NCBI GenBank assembly: GCA_030267965.1
Contig: BRYA01001480.1
Coordinates: 8,326-36,108, forward strand
Reading direction: 5' to 3'
Length of the DNA: 27,783 bases
From: Triparma columacea
Taxonomy: Eukaryota; Sar; Bolidophyceae; Parmales; Triparmaceae
Shown here piece after piece: positions 18,089-27,783 of this stretch. Under the pieces are notes generated by a model that was not told the origin of the DNA, made no database searches, and saw nothing but the letters and a program-made list of their open reading frames with translations. Within the stretch, counting starts at the first letter, position 1; each line of letters begins with the position of its first letter. The translations under genes and the position numbers were made by a program.

Positions 18089-19900
18089 ATGCCGACCGTT
18101 TGTGTCGATATTGCCTCCTCCCGTACGTCCTCTATCCACCCCAGTCCGACTGCTGGGGAACTTGACAGCCTCCTTTCTCTCATCACAAGGGACTCTGACC
18201 TCCTCATGGAAAACCTTCTTGGAAAGCTTAAGGATGTACTCGATGTTGACGCGCTGGAGGCGCGTGCTGTCGAGGGGGCGGGGCTGGAGACAGAGTGTCA
18301 GCGGGTGCTTGCTAAGGAGATCTTCAGAAGGCGCCGGGCTCAGCTCGAGAACGAGAGGGTCAAGAAGATGAAGACTAAGGTCAGGAAGGAGACCAAGAGA
18401 GGGGCTGTGGGAATGGACGACGGAAATGAGATCCTCAAAGACCTCGTCGATGGACAAGAACGTGCCGATTCGGAGTGGGAAGCTCGCAGTTTGGGTGTCG
18501 ATTACAAGAACTTCATGGACTGGGGAGTTTCAATCTTACAGGCTTTGCAGCTCACCTTCGTGAGCATGTCCAAAATGGTCGGTATGGTGGCCCTGTTCGG
18601 TGCTTGCGCGTGGATTAACGTTGTGGTGACTGCCGGCATCGTTGGAGCGGAGGAGGAGGAAGGGAACAAGACAGTAGGAATGTTCACGTTGGGCTCGGCC
18701 CTCGGCGGAGGCGTCATGATTTTCGCAGCCGTACAGTGGTCCATCAACATGAAGCAATTGAAGAGCTATGTCTTGCATCTTCTGCCACCCGTAGGTGTGA
18801 TGGCGTGCACTTTGGCGTACTACGAGTTCGGTGGCTCTCACATATCTGGCATAGTGCTTGGAGTAATATTTGTTGCCACTGCCGCGTTGAATGGTAGTGT
18901 GCTTGGGTACTGTTTCATTGGCGAGAAGGAGAATTGGAACCTGGACAACTACATGTCTTCTAAAGCGGCGACGCGTGCGGCGAATGCGCTGGGGGGGGAG
19001 GGAAGGGAAGTTGAGAAGAGTAGCATGGTATGGAAGCTCAAACAAGGGATCGTCCTCATCATCCCCATCTTCTTCGCTCTGGGCATCCTGGTGTTCCTTG
19101 TGGTGGCAATCCTGAACATGTTCAAGATGAATGAAAGAGTCTCGTGGAAGGTAAGTGAGCTCTACATTTGTGAAATGATGATTTATTTGTATTGTACCAA
19201 CTCTCCCTGGCAGATCTTCGTAACAGCTCTCGCACTAGGTATCAAGATCTGTGGGAACAAGATCCTGCTAGGAATCATGGGACATTTGCCCATGTTCTTG
19301 ACCGACCACACCCTGTTTTGCTATGAGTACTCCACCGCGCTCATCGTGCGCATCCTGCAGCTCTCGCTCCCCGATGAGAACACTGCCATGCTCATAGGCC
19401 TGGCCGGAGCAGTCATTGAGGTGGGGACGCGCATCTTTTTCTACATGCTCTTCCTCAAGAAAGGGTTGCAAAACCCCCTCATGACTGACGAGGAGAAGAA
19501 AAGGTACGCGAAACGTGGCAAGCTACGTGTTCAGGACGCGAGCAATGACATGGTTGTGGAGTACATGTCTAGCATCGTGGCAGGATTGTTCATTATCCAT
19601 CTCGCGCCCACTGGCATCTTCAGCTTTGCCACAACGGCCGAGATCAGCAATTCAACTGTCATCAAGTTGTGTGCGTTCCAAATTGTGCCCGAGCTCTTCC
19701 TTGACTCCTACGTTACGTTCATGGAGATTTACGGCGGACTTAAGGACCTGCACGTGAGCTACTGGAAGACGGACACTGGGGGCATCAAGAATAGTAATCA
19801 TTTGGTAGGGAGACTGGGCGATCTGCCAAAAGCTACGGTAATCAAGATGGCGGATACGTGGGCGTTCACGGCCTTTGTAATAGCGGTATGTGTGAAGTAG
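18089..19900 (+). CDS. Polytopic membrane protein of unknown function, two exons
   Basis: The exons are 18089-19150 and 19214-19900 (582 residues). The ATG at 18089 is the first in frame. The cytosol-like N-terminal 140 residues are charged and helical (IFRRRRAQLENERVKKMKTK). About nine hydrophobic segments follow, e.g. GMVALFGACAWINVVVTAGI, MFTLGSALGGGVMIFAAVQW, GIVLGVIFVATAALNGSVLG, IVLIIPIFFALGILVFLVVA, AMLIGLAGAVIEVGTRIFFY, VAGLFIIHLAPTGIFSFATT and a final WAFTAFVIAVC. The intron at 19151-19213 (GTAAGT...CTGGCAG) is 63 nt, phase 0 and stop-free, so a retained-intron form would add 21 residues. I do not recognise the family; a transporter or channel is possible but unproven. The 3' end may also be alternative: GTATGT at 19886 could be a donor. 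Confidence 0.75.
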   Translation: MPTVCVDIASSRTSSIHPSPTAGELDSLLSLITRDSDLLMENLLGKLKDVLDVDALEARAVEGAGLETECQRVLAKEIFRRRRAQLENERVKKMKTKVRKETKRGAVGMDDGNEILKDLVDGQERADSEWEARSLGVDYKNFMDWGVSILQALQLTFVSMSKMVGMVALFGACAWINVVVTAGIVGAEEEEGNKTVGMFTLGSALGGGVMIFAAVQWSINMKQLKSYVLHLLPPVGVMACTLAYYEFGGSHISGIVLGVIFVATAALNGSVLGYCFIGEKENWNLDNYMSSKAATRAANALGGEGREVEKSSMVWKLKQGIVLIIPIFFALGILVFLVVAILNMFKMNERVSWKVSELYICEMMIYLYCTNSPWQIFVTALALGIKICGNKILLGIMGHLPMFLTDHTLFCYEYSTALIVRILQLSLPDENTAMLIGLAGAVIEVGTRIFFYMLFLKKGLQNPLMTDEEKKRYAKRGKLRVQDASNDMVVEYMSSIVAGLFIIHLAPTGIFSFATTAEISNSTVIKLCAFQIVPELFLDSYVTFMEIYGGLKDLHVSYWKTDTGGIKNSNHLVGRLGDLPKATVIKMADTWAFTAFVIAVCVK

Positions 19901-20241
19901 AATAATTAATAAGAAAATTTGTGTCATAAAAACGGGGTATGTATTATTTACTCGATGACCTCCCCGTTGTCGTCGACCTCGACTCCCCAGTTTACCATTC
20001 TCTTTGTTGCAGTTTGCGCAAGAATCGTCCCATATCTATGTCCATTTCGCCTTTGGGCCCCTCTCGACGCAGCAATTACACTGAAAAGTAAGAGAGCTAT
20101 TTCAGGGAAGCGTGTAGCGTTTTGATTTCGGGTGGGTGAAAGAAAAATCGGCTTTGGTTATACCATTCTGTGTCGTTCTCATGAAACAAACTCTCAAGGA
20201 ATTCCCAACTTCCCAGGAATTCCCACTTACGCACCCTTACT
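19901..20241. other. Convergent 3' region, possible alternative last exon
   Basis: If GTATGT at 19886 is a donor, the acceptor TTTGTTGCAG (ending 20012) opens a 23-codon phase-0 exon that stops at TGA 20082-20084. Another frame here (VCARIVPYLCPFRLWAPLDA) is also open. Neither is supported beyond splice motifs. The rest looks like 3' UTR of the two convergent genes. Confidence 0.3.
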
Positions 20242-22385
20242 TCACTCTGAGACGGTCACCGTCTCTGATATGGTCACCTTCTTCATCCGTGGGGGCGTTT
20301 GCGGAGCCTCTTCCGACCCCCCCCCCCCTCCCCCCCCCCCTTCACCTCCCCCTCCCCCCTCCTCACCTCCCTCCCCTCCCCCCCCCCTCTCCCCCCCCTC
20401 CTTCCCCACTTCATCACTCTCCTTCAGCAGCTCCTCAAGTTCTTTCTCCTCCTGCGTGCTGCTAACTTGCACCTCTCCCATTTGGGCGTATCCCCCTCCA
20501 TTTCCTACCACCTCATCTCCCGCCTCGAACAGGCTAATGACTCCCCCGATGAACTCCCCGCTCGCCCTGAAGATGTCCTCCAAACCTGAGTCCCTGTAGA
20601 AGTCGAAATCTGCCCCTTTAGGCCCTCTGTTCCTCTTGAACACCGGTTCCCCCGTTGTGAACTCGTCGAACTCGTTCTCCTCCGTCACTTCCCTCTCCTT
20701 CGCGTACGGCGACTGCGCCTGGTCAATGTAAAAATGTAAGCAATCTTCCTTATTTCCGTCCTCCACGTACACCGCAGGCCCTGACCCAGGGTAGAGGCTG
20801 CAGAACTTCTTCCATGTCTGCTGGTTGACCAACCTGTAATCCCCCGGGTGCCTGTCAGAGGCGCACTTCTTGTCTTCCTTAAGGTAGAAGAACTTGGTAG
20901 TTTCCTGCACCCCCAGGAGCACCGTGTTGTCGATGGCCCTCGGCCTCTCGCAAACCCCCTCTACAGCATTCTCCTTGAGCGCAACGTAGGCCAGCCACTT
21001 GTACACGAAATTGCTCTCCATGACGTACCAGCGCCCCCCCGTTGTGGCAGGGTCCGAGGCTTCCCCCGCCTTGAGGATTATCGCCATCTCCTCTGCCTTC
21101 GTGAGCATGACCTCAGCCTGCCTGTCCTTTCCCGCGATGCTGATCTTGCCCTTGTTCAGTACGAGCGCGGAGTAGTTGACCTCCCCCGAAGACGAACGCA
21201 CGGAATTCTTCCACATTGACTTCTTCTCGGGGTCCTTGCGCTCCCGCTGCCCCCACATGAACTCCTCCCGCTCCCCGAAGAGTTCATCGGCGTTGGTTAC
21301 CATCAGGGCGAATAGTTCGCCCCTAACGGCCCGATCCTTGATGGCCCTTTCGACATCGCGCTCGTCCCCGCTGGTGCCATCTTCATTCCGCCTGCAAACT
21401 AAATGACTAACGAGCTGCTTCAGCGCGTCTATCCCCATCATGTTTCTCTCCGAGAACTTGAGCAGATCGTGAAGGTGAATGCAGAGCGATCCCAGGAAGT
21501 CGAGGTGGATCTGTTGCAGTTTGCCGTTTTGGACGCTAATCTGGAAGAACAGCTTGAGGTCTTCGACCCCTTTGCAAGCTGTCACTTCTTCGTACAGACT
21601 ATAAGGCACCAAGGGGGCATAGTCGTTCAGCAAGTCGACCACCCCGCTGGCTACCACGGGCCCATTCTGCCCAACCGCGTCCCTAAACTCCCTCACGGAA
21701 ATCCTCTGGGCCCTCTCGAGAAGCTGCATAACCTTTGCGTTTTTGGAAGCCTTCTTTGTCTTGGAGAAACGGTACAGCCCGGGGCAGGAGAAGTCTTCTT
21801 CCACAAAGTGAAGCGCGGAAACCAGGGAGGTCACATAGTGAGTAGGCAGGGGTTTGAGGAGCCGAAGGTCAGTGACGGTGACCTAAGAGGGGGGACGCGA
21901 GGAGGACGGACGACCTTGTGAGTTCAGCCCCAGCTCCCCCCCCCCTCCCACTTTTTCCTCCCCTCCACTTACCTTCTCCCCCCCCTGCTCATCTCCATCG
22001 CCAAGACCTTTTGACGACTGGCCAACACATCGGCATCCACGACTCCGCCCTTGGTCTTCTTCATGTTGAAGTACCCAACGAAAGACTTTCCCAACTTTCC
22101 TGACTTGCAGAATTTCTCAAACTCCGCGTAAGCGAGCCTTCCGTTCGAGTCAGTATCAGCCTTCTTGAAAATTTTATCGGCCTCACCCACGGCGACCTTC
22201 CTATTCAGCACGGCTGTGAGCCCAGTGGTAAATTCGCCAACGTCCAGAGCCTTGGACCCATCCGTATCCAAGGCCTGGAACACCCGTTCAGGCGTCCACA
22301 CGTCGTTGTTGTGCAACTCGGTTGTGCTAACGATCGTGTGGGCAGATACTGACACTCTTCTCGCCGGGGATGGTGTGGGCTCCAT
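20242..22385 (-). CDS. EF-hand / RhoGAP-like / DUSP-domain protein
   Basis: The minus-strand exons are 22385-21973 and 21882-20242. Exon 1 encodes two EF-hands (DTDGSKALDVGEF; DTDSNGRLAYAEF). Exon 2 begins VTVTDLRLLKPLPTHYVTSL. It continues with a RhoGAP-like domain (GLYRFSKTK with the candidate arginine finger, VVASGVVDLLNDYAPLVPYS, then SERNMMGIDALKQLV) and a DUSP domain as in ubiquitin-specific proteases (RWYVMESNFVYKWLAYV; RAIDNTVLL; HPGDYRLVNQQTWKKFCSLY then PGSGPAVYVE). No protease domain follows. The C-terminus is acidic/Gly-rich, ending ETVTVSE. Likely role: calcium-responsive regulator of a Rho-type GTPase (inference). Oddity: exon 1 ends in phase 2 but exon 2 needs phase 0. One more G in the G8 run at about 21978-21985 would restore the join. 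Otherwise exon 1 would end at TAA in SRGGRR. Confidence 0.65.
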
Positions 22386-22451
22386 TTCCCCTTCGTCGAC
22401 AGAAATTTGGCGGATCCAAAAGGAGCATCAGTTTTAGAGAAAAATATATAT

Positions 22452-25400
22452 TTAGCCATTGATTAGCCCGTCGTTCTGCCTTACGACCTCTAGCTTCATT
22501 ATCGTCCTCGGGGTCTGCGCAATATCCTCCCCTAGTTCTGCTTCTGAGGGGACGGCGCTGCTGCTGAGAATCTCTATTCGTCTCAGTGCCAAGGCGAGCT
22601 TCTCCCTGAGGGCGTCGTTCTCTGCCTTGAGGAACTCATTCTCTCTCAGTAGTCCGGGGGCACCCCCCCCCGCTCCTCCCTCTTCCTCCTCCTCTCCCTC
22701 CTCCTCCGCATCCTCCTCCTCCTCGTCTCCTCCCTTTGCTTCCGTAGCTCCCGCCTCCGCTCCCGCCTCCGCTCCCTCCTTCGTCCCAGTCGTCACCCAC
22801 ACCTCGAACCCGAGCGCCGCACCGATGACATAGTCACAAAGCTCCTTGCTAACCTTGAACTTCAACACCTCCTTCCAGATTGCCTCGACGTTCATCTTCA
22901 AGTTGTATTCTGGGCTCACCATAAAATCCTCCCCACCAAAGAACCTGTACTTAACGTAGACCTTCTTGTACGCAGAATTCTTGAGCAGGGACATTGGTAG
23001 CCCCCTTAGTCCCTTCATGTTGATGGAAATGTTAATCTCCTCCCCAAGGACTTCACCAAGGTCCTGCGGGCGAGTGAAGCGAGTCGCGAGAAGGTTGCGT
23101 TAAATTTGTTGACATTCATCGTCAGTATCGTCGTCGTCAGTTTCGTCGTCGCGCTGCTCCACTTAGTATCGTCGTCGCGCTGCTCCACTTAGTATCGTCG
23201 TCGCGCTGCTCCACTTTTCTATCAGCCCCCTCCTCACCTCAACCTCATCAACGTCTGCCCTGACCCCTCCCATGGTTGGAACCATCTCCACCATAATCTC
23301 CCCGAAACTGCTCCCCTTGTAGTCGACCAGGGGGGTGGCCTCGTCCACGTCCAGCATGTACTTTATGGCCTCAAGCTGGTGGGGGGGGAAGGAGAAAGGG
23401 GGAGAGAGGGGGGTTAATCGGGGCTGATGGGTCACGGGAGCGGCACAAAGGGTGGGTTGTTGGTTGGCCAAGGGCATATTCTCTTACCTGCAGTCTCGCC
23501 ACACCCAAAAGATAGTCCGACGGAGGGTCGTAAAAGGGGTCGTTCTCCTTGTCCTCGAACTCTGTGCCCTCCAAGTTCATGCCGTTGTCCTTCCACGTGT
23601 GGTACATTTCCCTCATGATGTAGATTCTGTTGTGAAACTTTTCATGGGACCACATCTCGTCCCCCCCTATGCCCCCTATTCCGTTGACGACGACGCAGAC
23701 CGAGGTCTTGTAGACGGGCTCCCCGGCGGCCCCCCCGTGGTCGAGGGCGTCGAGGGCCTTGGAGACTAGCTTCACTGAGAACTTTATTCTCTTCTGCATC
23801 TCCTGCGAGATGCCGTTGGCTTCGTGCACGAGGGGTAGCGTGTGCAGGAGCTGCCTGTCTACGAGGCTCCTGTCCTGTCTCTCCCTCTCCTGCTTCTTCA
23901 GGAGCTTCGTGGTCGCCTCAATCTGGCTCTTTAGTTTGATCTCCAAGTCCTTCTGCTGCTTCATCATCTCGCTCTGGTCCTCCCCGCTCTTATCCCTCTC
24001 CCTCTTGAGCTCAGCCTCGAGCAGGGCAACCTTCCGTTCCATCTCCTCCCTGGCCGATGTCTCCTCCTTCGTCTTTTGATCATTCATCGATGACATGGCC
24101 TTTAGAGTCTCAGAGTTTGCCTCCTTCATCGCAAATTCCCAGTCCACCTCAACCCCAATATCCTCACCCCCCGGTACCACGACCTTGAAAACGCTGAGTA
24201 GCGGCGGAGGAGGGAAGGTGCGTCCCCAGCAATGTTAGCTATTTTTTTTCTCCCTCGCTTGGCTACCTCCTCATCCTTCCTCACCTATTATTGCCGAATA
24301 TGATCCTGTCCATATGTCTAACCTTAACCCCGACCTTCTCCACAAGTTTAACCCCATTAACCAGCGTCCTCGCTCCCGGCATGCACGTGCACATAAGTGC
24401 CTTTTCCTCCCCTCTCGTAAGTCTCGCGTGTTTCGCCATAACCCCCATCCCTCCTATTATTATCCTGCTTGAGTTACCCTCGTCGGCGGGGACGGCGGGG
24501 GGGTTTACACCTATCCAGTTCTCGCTTGATATACGGAGCCTGTAGATTAGAACGCCGCTTAGGGCGGCGTCCTCGTTTAAGTTTACTAAATATGGGCAGT
24601 CTTCATCACCCTGCAGACGGGGGGGGGGGAAGGGGGGAGGGGAGAGAGTGGTGAGATTGTGAGGTTAACTTAGTGAGATCACCAAAAAACAAAACAAAAC
24701 AGGGGGTGTTGTTGGTGGTTATCGCCTTCGTCTCGTCACATCTCACCTCCTCTTCTCTACCGTTATTCAAAGCCTCCTCCGCGCTTTTCTGTTCGTTCTC
24801 CCACTGCGCTTGCGTCTTCATAAGTTCCAGTCTAAATTTTTCCTCCAGTTCTCTTTTGATTTTCTCCCTCTCTTCATCAAGGTTAAGGCTTGGGTTATTA
24901 TTCTGGTTCATCTCCAGCTGTTTCTTAAGCTCCTCCATCTCCCTCCTAAGCTGCTTGATAAGTTTCTCGTTCTTATCCTCGTTAACAATCGCCAAGTTCT
25001 TTATGTTCTTCGCCCTGTCCGCGTATCTCAGCGTGCTCAAGCTTTCCGCGTAATTGCTATCCGCTGGGCTAACAGCCGCGATCATCGTGGTCTTAGCGTT
25101 TCCCCCTAACGAGTTCTTCAGCAGGTGCGTAAGCACGGCGTCCCGGTACGGGACGAGGCTTTGCTTAGAGCTCGTCCCGTTCTTAGCCAGCGCGTTGATA
25201 ACGTTACCGAGGGCGGAGAGGGACTTGTTTATGTGACCGCCCTCAGTAAGACGGTCCCCCGTTGCGCCGGTCCGGGCGACCCTCTCGCTACCAGCGAGGT
25301 CGACTAGGTTGATGCTGCTCCTGATGTCACCGGCCTTCATGGTTTCCCTGTTTAGTATCGTCTGAACGAACGTGATTGTGAAGATTGTGTGCGCTCGGCT

Positions 25401-26099
25401 TGACGTCTCATTCATGTTCGTCGCAGCCACCGTCCTATTCCTCGTCCCGAATGACATTAGCCTCTCTATCTGTTTGTACGATACCACCGGTATCTTCTTT
25501 AGGTTCTCAACGTACGCTCCAGTCTTTGGTGAATCGCGAATCTTCAGTCCCCCCCTCCCCTGCTGCGTCATGGGTACGAATAGGTCCCTAATCCTCTCGT
25601 TGTATATCTCCAGCATGCTAGCCTCAACTTTGTACGTCGTCTCCCCCCCCTTCCTCGTATTCGCCCCCTCCCCCCCCCTCCCTTGTTCCTCCTCCCCCTT
25701 GCTGTCGTTGATCTTTGCGAATATAGCCTCGCACGCCCTGGGTATTACGCCCCTCGAGGACCCGAAACCAACCATACTGTGGCTCTTACCGCTACCCGTC
25801 TGCCCGTACGCGAAGAGGGAGTAGTTGTACCCCGCCCATGCAGCCTCAAGAAGCTCCCTACCTAAGTCGTCCCAAACAGTGTCCTGACTAGCGTGGTCAG
25901 GGTCCCCAGGTGGGGCCAGGCTGTTGTAGAGGAAGTCGTACGTGAAGCTCTTGGTGTCGTGGGGGTTGGAAGGGTTGGTTATTGTGACCTGCTTGTGGGG
26001 GAGAGACATGGCGATTATACACGAGGCTGAGGAGGACTCCTCATTTTTATTGAAGGGACGCATACGGACAGCCACCTTTACTGACGTCGTAGAAGACAT
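22452..26099 (-). CDS. Kinesin-3 family motor protein (motor-FHA-coiled coil)
   Basis: The minus-strand exons are 26099-24747, 24610-24285, 24193-23488, 23375-23238 and 23063-22452, phases consistent, 1,044 residues. The motor occupies residues about 6-370: P-loop GQTGSGKS (99-106), switch I NETSSRAH (Ala where SSRSH is usual), switch II DLAGSE (267-272), and LVPYRDAVLTHLLKNSLGGN typical of kinesin-3. A coiled coil follows, then an FHA domain (CPYLVNLNEDAALSGVLIY...MDRIIFGNN|SVFK) split by intron 2. The join gives FGNNSVF, matching the FHA end, followed by VDWEFA, a family hallmark. A second coiled coil, DPFYDPPSDYLLGVARLQ, a C2-like stretch (KKVYVKYRFFGGEDFM) and an acidic C-terminal coil complete it. 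I see no PH domain. It is an ATP-driven microtubule plus-end motor, likely for vesicle or flagellar cargo (inference from family). Confidence 0.9.
23064..23237 (-). repeat. Introner-like intron 4 of the kinesin gene with 26-nt tandem repeats
   Basis: This 174-nt intron contains three tandem copies of a 26-nt unit (plus-strand CGTCGTCGCGCTGCTCCACT followed by TAGTAT, about 23144-23217). It ends, on the minus strand, CGCGACTCGCTTCACTCGCC then CGCAG. That terminal motif is the one found in the introns of the LRR gene at 2117-7013. The other three kinesin introns lack it. Confidence 0.65.
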
Positions 26100-26236
26100 G
26101 ACGAGGAAGGGGTGAGGGAGGTTGATAAGGGAGGAGGACGAAGGGGGAATTTAAATTATTGGATCCGTTAGTCTTTGGAAGGAGAAATTGATTTTCCTTG
26201 TTTTTGAGTAAGGGCAAGCAAATCAATTCACTCATT
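26100..26236. promoter_or_regulatory. Compact divergent promoter, kinesin / acidic-protein gene
   Basis: Only 137 bp separate the two start codons, so the genes must share promoter and 5' UTR sequence. The stretch is AT-rich relative to its flanks (AATTTAAATTATTGGATC at about 26149-26166). Co-regulation is plausible but inferred. Confidence 0.5.
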
Positions 26237-27629
26237 ATGGCTGAAGGTATAAACGGAGGAGCTCTATACTGGGGTTCAACAGGATCTACAAGCCCCGGGT
26301 CCGTCGCTGGCGGTGTTTCAGGTATGGGAAGCGGTAGTTTGGAGTCTTCTGCCTTTTTATTTCGAGATGGTTTGGAGGGTGAGGTTGGTCTTAAGGGTCA
26401 GGAGGGTGACGAGGGGGATTATAGCGAGGATGATTACGGGGATGATGACGAGGGGGACGAGGAAGGGGATGACGGGGTTGGGTGGAGGGAGGGTTGGGAT
26501 GAAGAGGACGATGATGAGGGGGGGGAGGGGGGGAAGGGGGAATACTACATGGGAAGTGAAGGTGCTGAGGAGTGGGACAAGGAGAACGCAGCTGTGCCGT
26601 CGTTAGGTGGGATCGACATGGCGGCTGTAGGGGATGGGGGGGAGGAGAGTGAGGTTACACCAAGGATGGACGAGGGTTTCTACAAAAGGTGAGGAGCCTT
26701 GTGGGTGTGTGTGTGGGAGGGAACGGTATGGAACGGGGAAGGATGGGTGGAGTGGATCGTATTGGATCTGAGTCTTGTCAACCCCCCCCCTCCGATGTTC
26801 TTTCAACCCCCCGCTAACCCCACCCCCCCCCCTTAGTTTTGAGTCCCTATTAAACAAGCCCCCTCCCACCTTTGGTCTATCCTCCTCCTCCGTATCAACC
26901 AAAAAGACGACCACCGAGATCCGTCGTAACAAGTCCCTCCTCCGCAAGCTCGAGCTGAAGGGTACAGCATCATCGGTTGTACCAGCAAACGTAAAAAGCA
27001 AGATTGACACAGGTAACATCCGTAAATCAAGTACAAATAAGTCTAAAGTCGGCGGCGTACCCGGTGTCGTCCCAGGTTCTGATATAAACCCTTCACTCCT
27101 CGCCGAGGCTTTCGCCTACGCATCCCGTTGCGCTGCCGTAGAGGCGTTGGATAATATGGATGGTACAGCTGCTTTACGTGCAAAGGAGGTTGCTAAAAAC
27201 GGCGGGGGGGTATTCGTAGGTAACCCCGTAAGCGTTGTTAGAGGTGTTAGAGGAGGAAGTGGGGGGAAGGGGGGGGGGAGAGGGAAGGGGGGAAGGGAGG
27301 GGAACGATATGGCGAAGGGGGTTTACGGGGGGGGTGGGGGAGGGGTTCTTATTAACAGGAGTAACAGCGCGGGGGGTATTGGTGTGGGAGGGAAGAAGAA
27401 GAAAAGAGGAGGAGGGAAACAGAGTAAGGGGGGAATGGTTACGGGGGGAGGAAAGGGGGGGAAAGGGAAGAAGGGGGATATGGAGAGACTGCTTATGCAA
27501 TTGAGCAGCGGGGGGGAAGTTGAAAGACTTAAGAGGGAACTGGAGGAGAGTCAGAGGAACGTGGAAAGTAGTAAAGACTTCTTGAGGAACGCTGCTGGGG
27601 AATTTATGAGGGGGGGGATGGGGAGGTAA
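26237..27629 (+). CDS. Acidic / glycine-rich protein with C-terminal coiled coil, two exons
   Basis: The exons are 26237-26688 and 26837-27629 (phase 2 join, codon AG|T), 414 residues. I chose the ATG at 26237 because the frame upstream has only a non-ATG opening. The N-terminal third is Gly/Ser-rich and then strongly acidic (EDDYGDDDEGDEEGDDG). The middle contains FESLLNKPPPTFGLSSSS and a basic segment, TTTEIRRNKSLLRKLELKG. A possible small helical domain follows (NPSLLAEAFAYASRCAAVEA...AALRAKEVAKN), then Gly/Lys-rich sequence and a coiled coil (MERLLMQLSSGGEVERLKRE then LEESQRNVESSKDFL). I do not recognise the family. The intron (26689-26836) is GT-rich at its 5' end and C-rich before CCTTAG. 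An AATAAA at about 27675 could be the polyadenylation signal. Confidence 0.7.
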
Positions 27630-27783
27630 GGGTGGTTTAGGGGGGGGGATGGAGGGGGGGGAGGGGGGGAGGTGAATAAAAAGAAAATGGGAGGACACAA
27701 ACGCTAACTTGTCAATTGGTTAGAATACGTAAAAAAAAGATGATGTGACTTTAGCGACTTTAGCTCCATTAAACGTCGTCCCC
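27630..27783. other. 3' flank of the acidic-protein gene
   Basis: This is G-rich 3' UTR, with an AATAAAAAG-like signal near 27675, followed by AT-rich sequence to the window end. I see nothing else in it. Confidence 0.4.

Noticed and set aside
17883..18371. 162-codon plus-strand ORF overlapping the membrane-protein start
   Set aside because: It overlaps the much longer membrane-protein frame and has low-complexity, non-family sequence. It is at most untranslated leader.
24194..24240. Acceptor AAAATAG at about 24239 for kinesin exon 3
   Set aside because: Joining there gives an in-frame TAA. The acceptor ending CTACTCAG at 24194 restores phase and the FHA sequence FGNNSVFK.

Overview
This is nuclear DNA of a eukaryote with an intron-dense, compact genome. 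Most genes are split by GT-AG introns, usually with GTGAGA/GTAAGT donors. The proteins include kinesin-3, Yippee, KIX, EF-hand, RhoGAP/DUSP, ANK-MYND and arrays of the LRR_5 (BspA-like) repeat. Together with the high GC content, short introns and many mononucleotide G/C runs, this suggests a unicellular alga, most likely an ochrophyte stramenopile such as a bolidophyte. The lineage is inferred from family content only.

Layout: (1) The 3' end of a Yippee-like gene (86-654). (2) A long non-coding stretch holding a tRNA-Phe(GAA) gene (1428-1649). Its 73-nt mature sequence is perfect but is broken by three introns, two of them at unusual positions with GT...AG ends. (3) A nine-exon LRR-protein gene (2117-7013), most of whose introns belong to one repetitive 'introner'-like family carrying GCTCGCTTCGCT-type motifs. 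(4) A cluster of three LRR_5 genes (7303-8646 minus, 9522-10592 plus, 12861-13898 plus), mixed with an ANK-MYND gene (10749-11930 minus) and a broken copy of its 3' end (12226-12525). The cluster was built by local duplication that also copied promoters. (5) A KIX-domain gene (14176-15218) whose terminal exon is tandemly triplicated, up to 15656. (6) A four-exon EF-hand gene (15730-17672 minus) divergent from a polytopic membrane-protein gene (18089-19900 plus). An assembly gap lies in the first EF-hand intron. (7) An EF-hand/RhoGAP/DUSP gene (20242-22385 minus). (8) A five-exon kinesin-3 gene with motor, FHA and coiled coil (22452-26099 minus), divergent over 137 bp from a two-exon gene for an acidic, glycine-rich protein (26237-27629 plus).

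Most neighbours share no obvious pathway. Exon joins were deduced by hand from splice motifs, reading-frame phase and continuity of recognised domains. The two strongest oddities are the triply interrupted tRNA-Phe and the mobile-looking intron family, which also appears in the kinesin gene. Both bear on how this lineage gains and removes introns.
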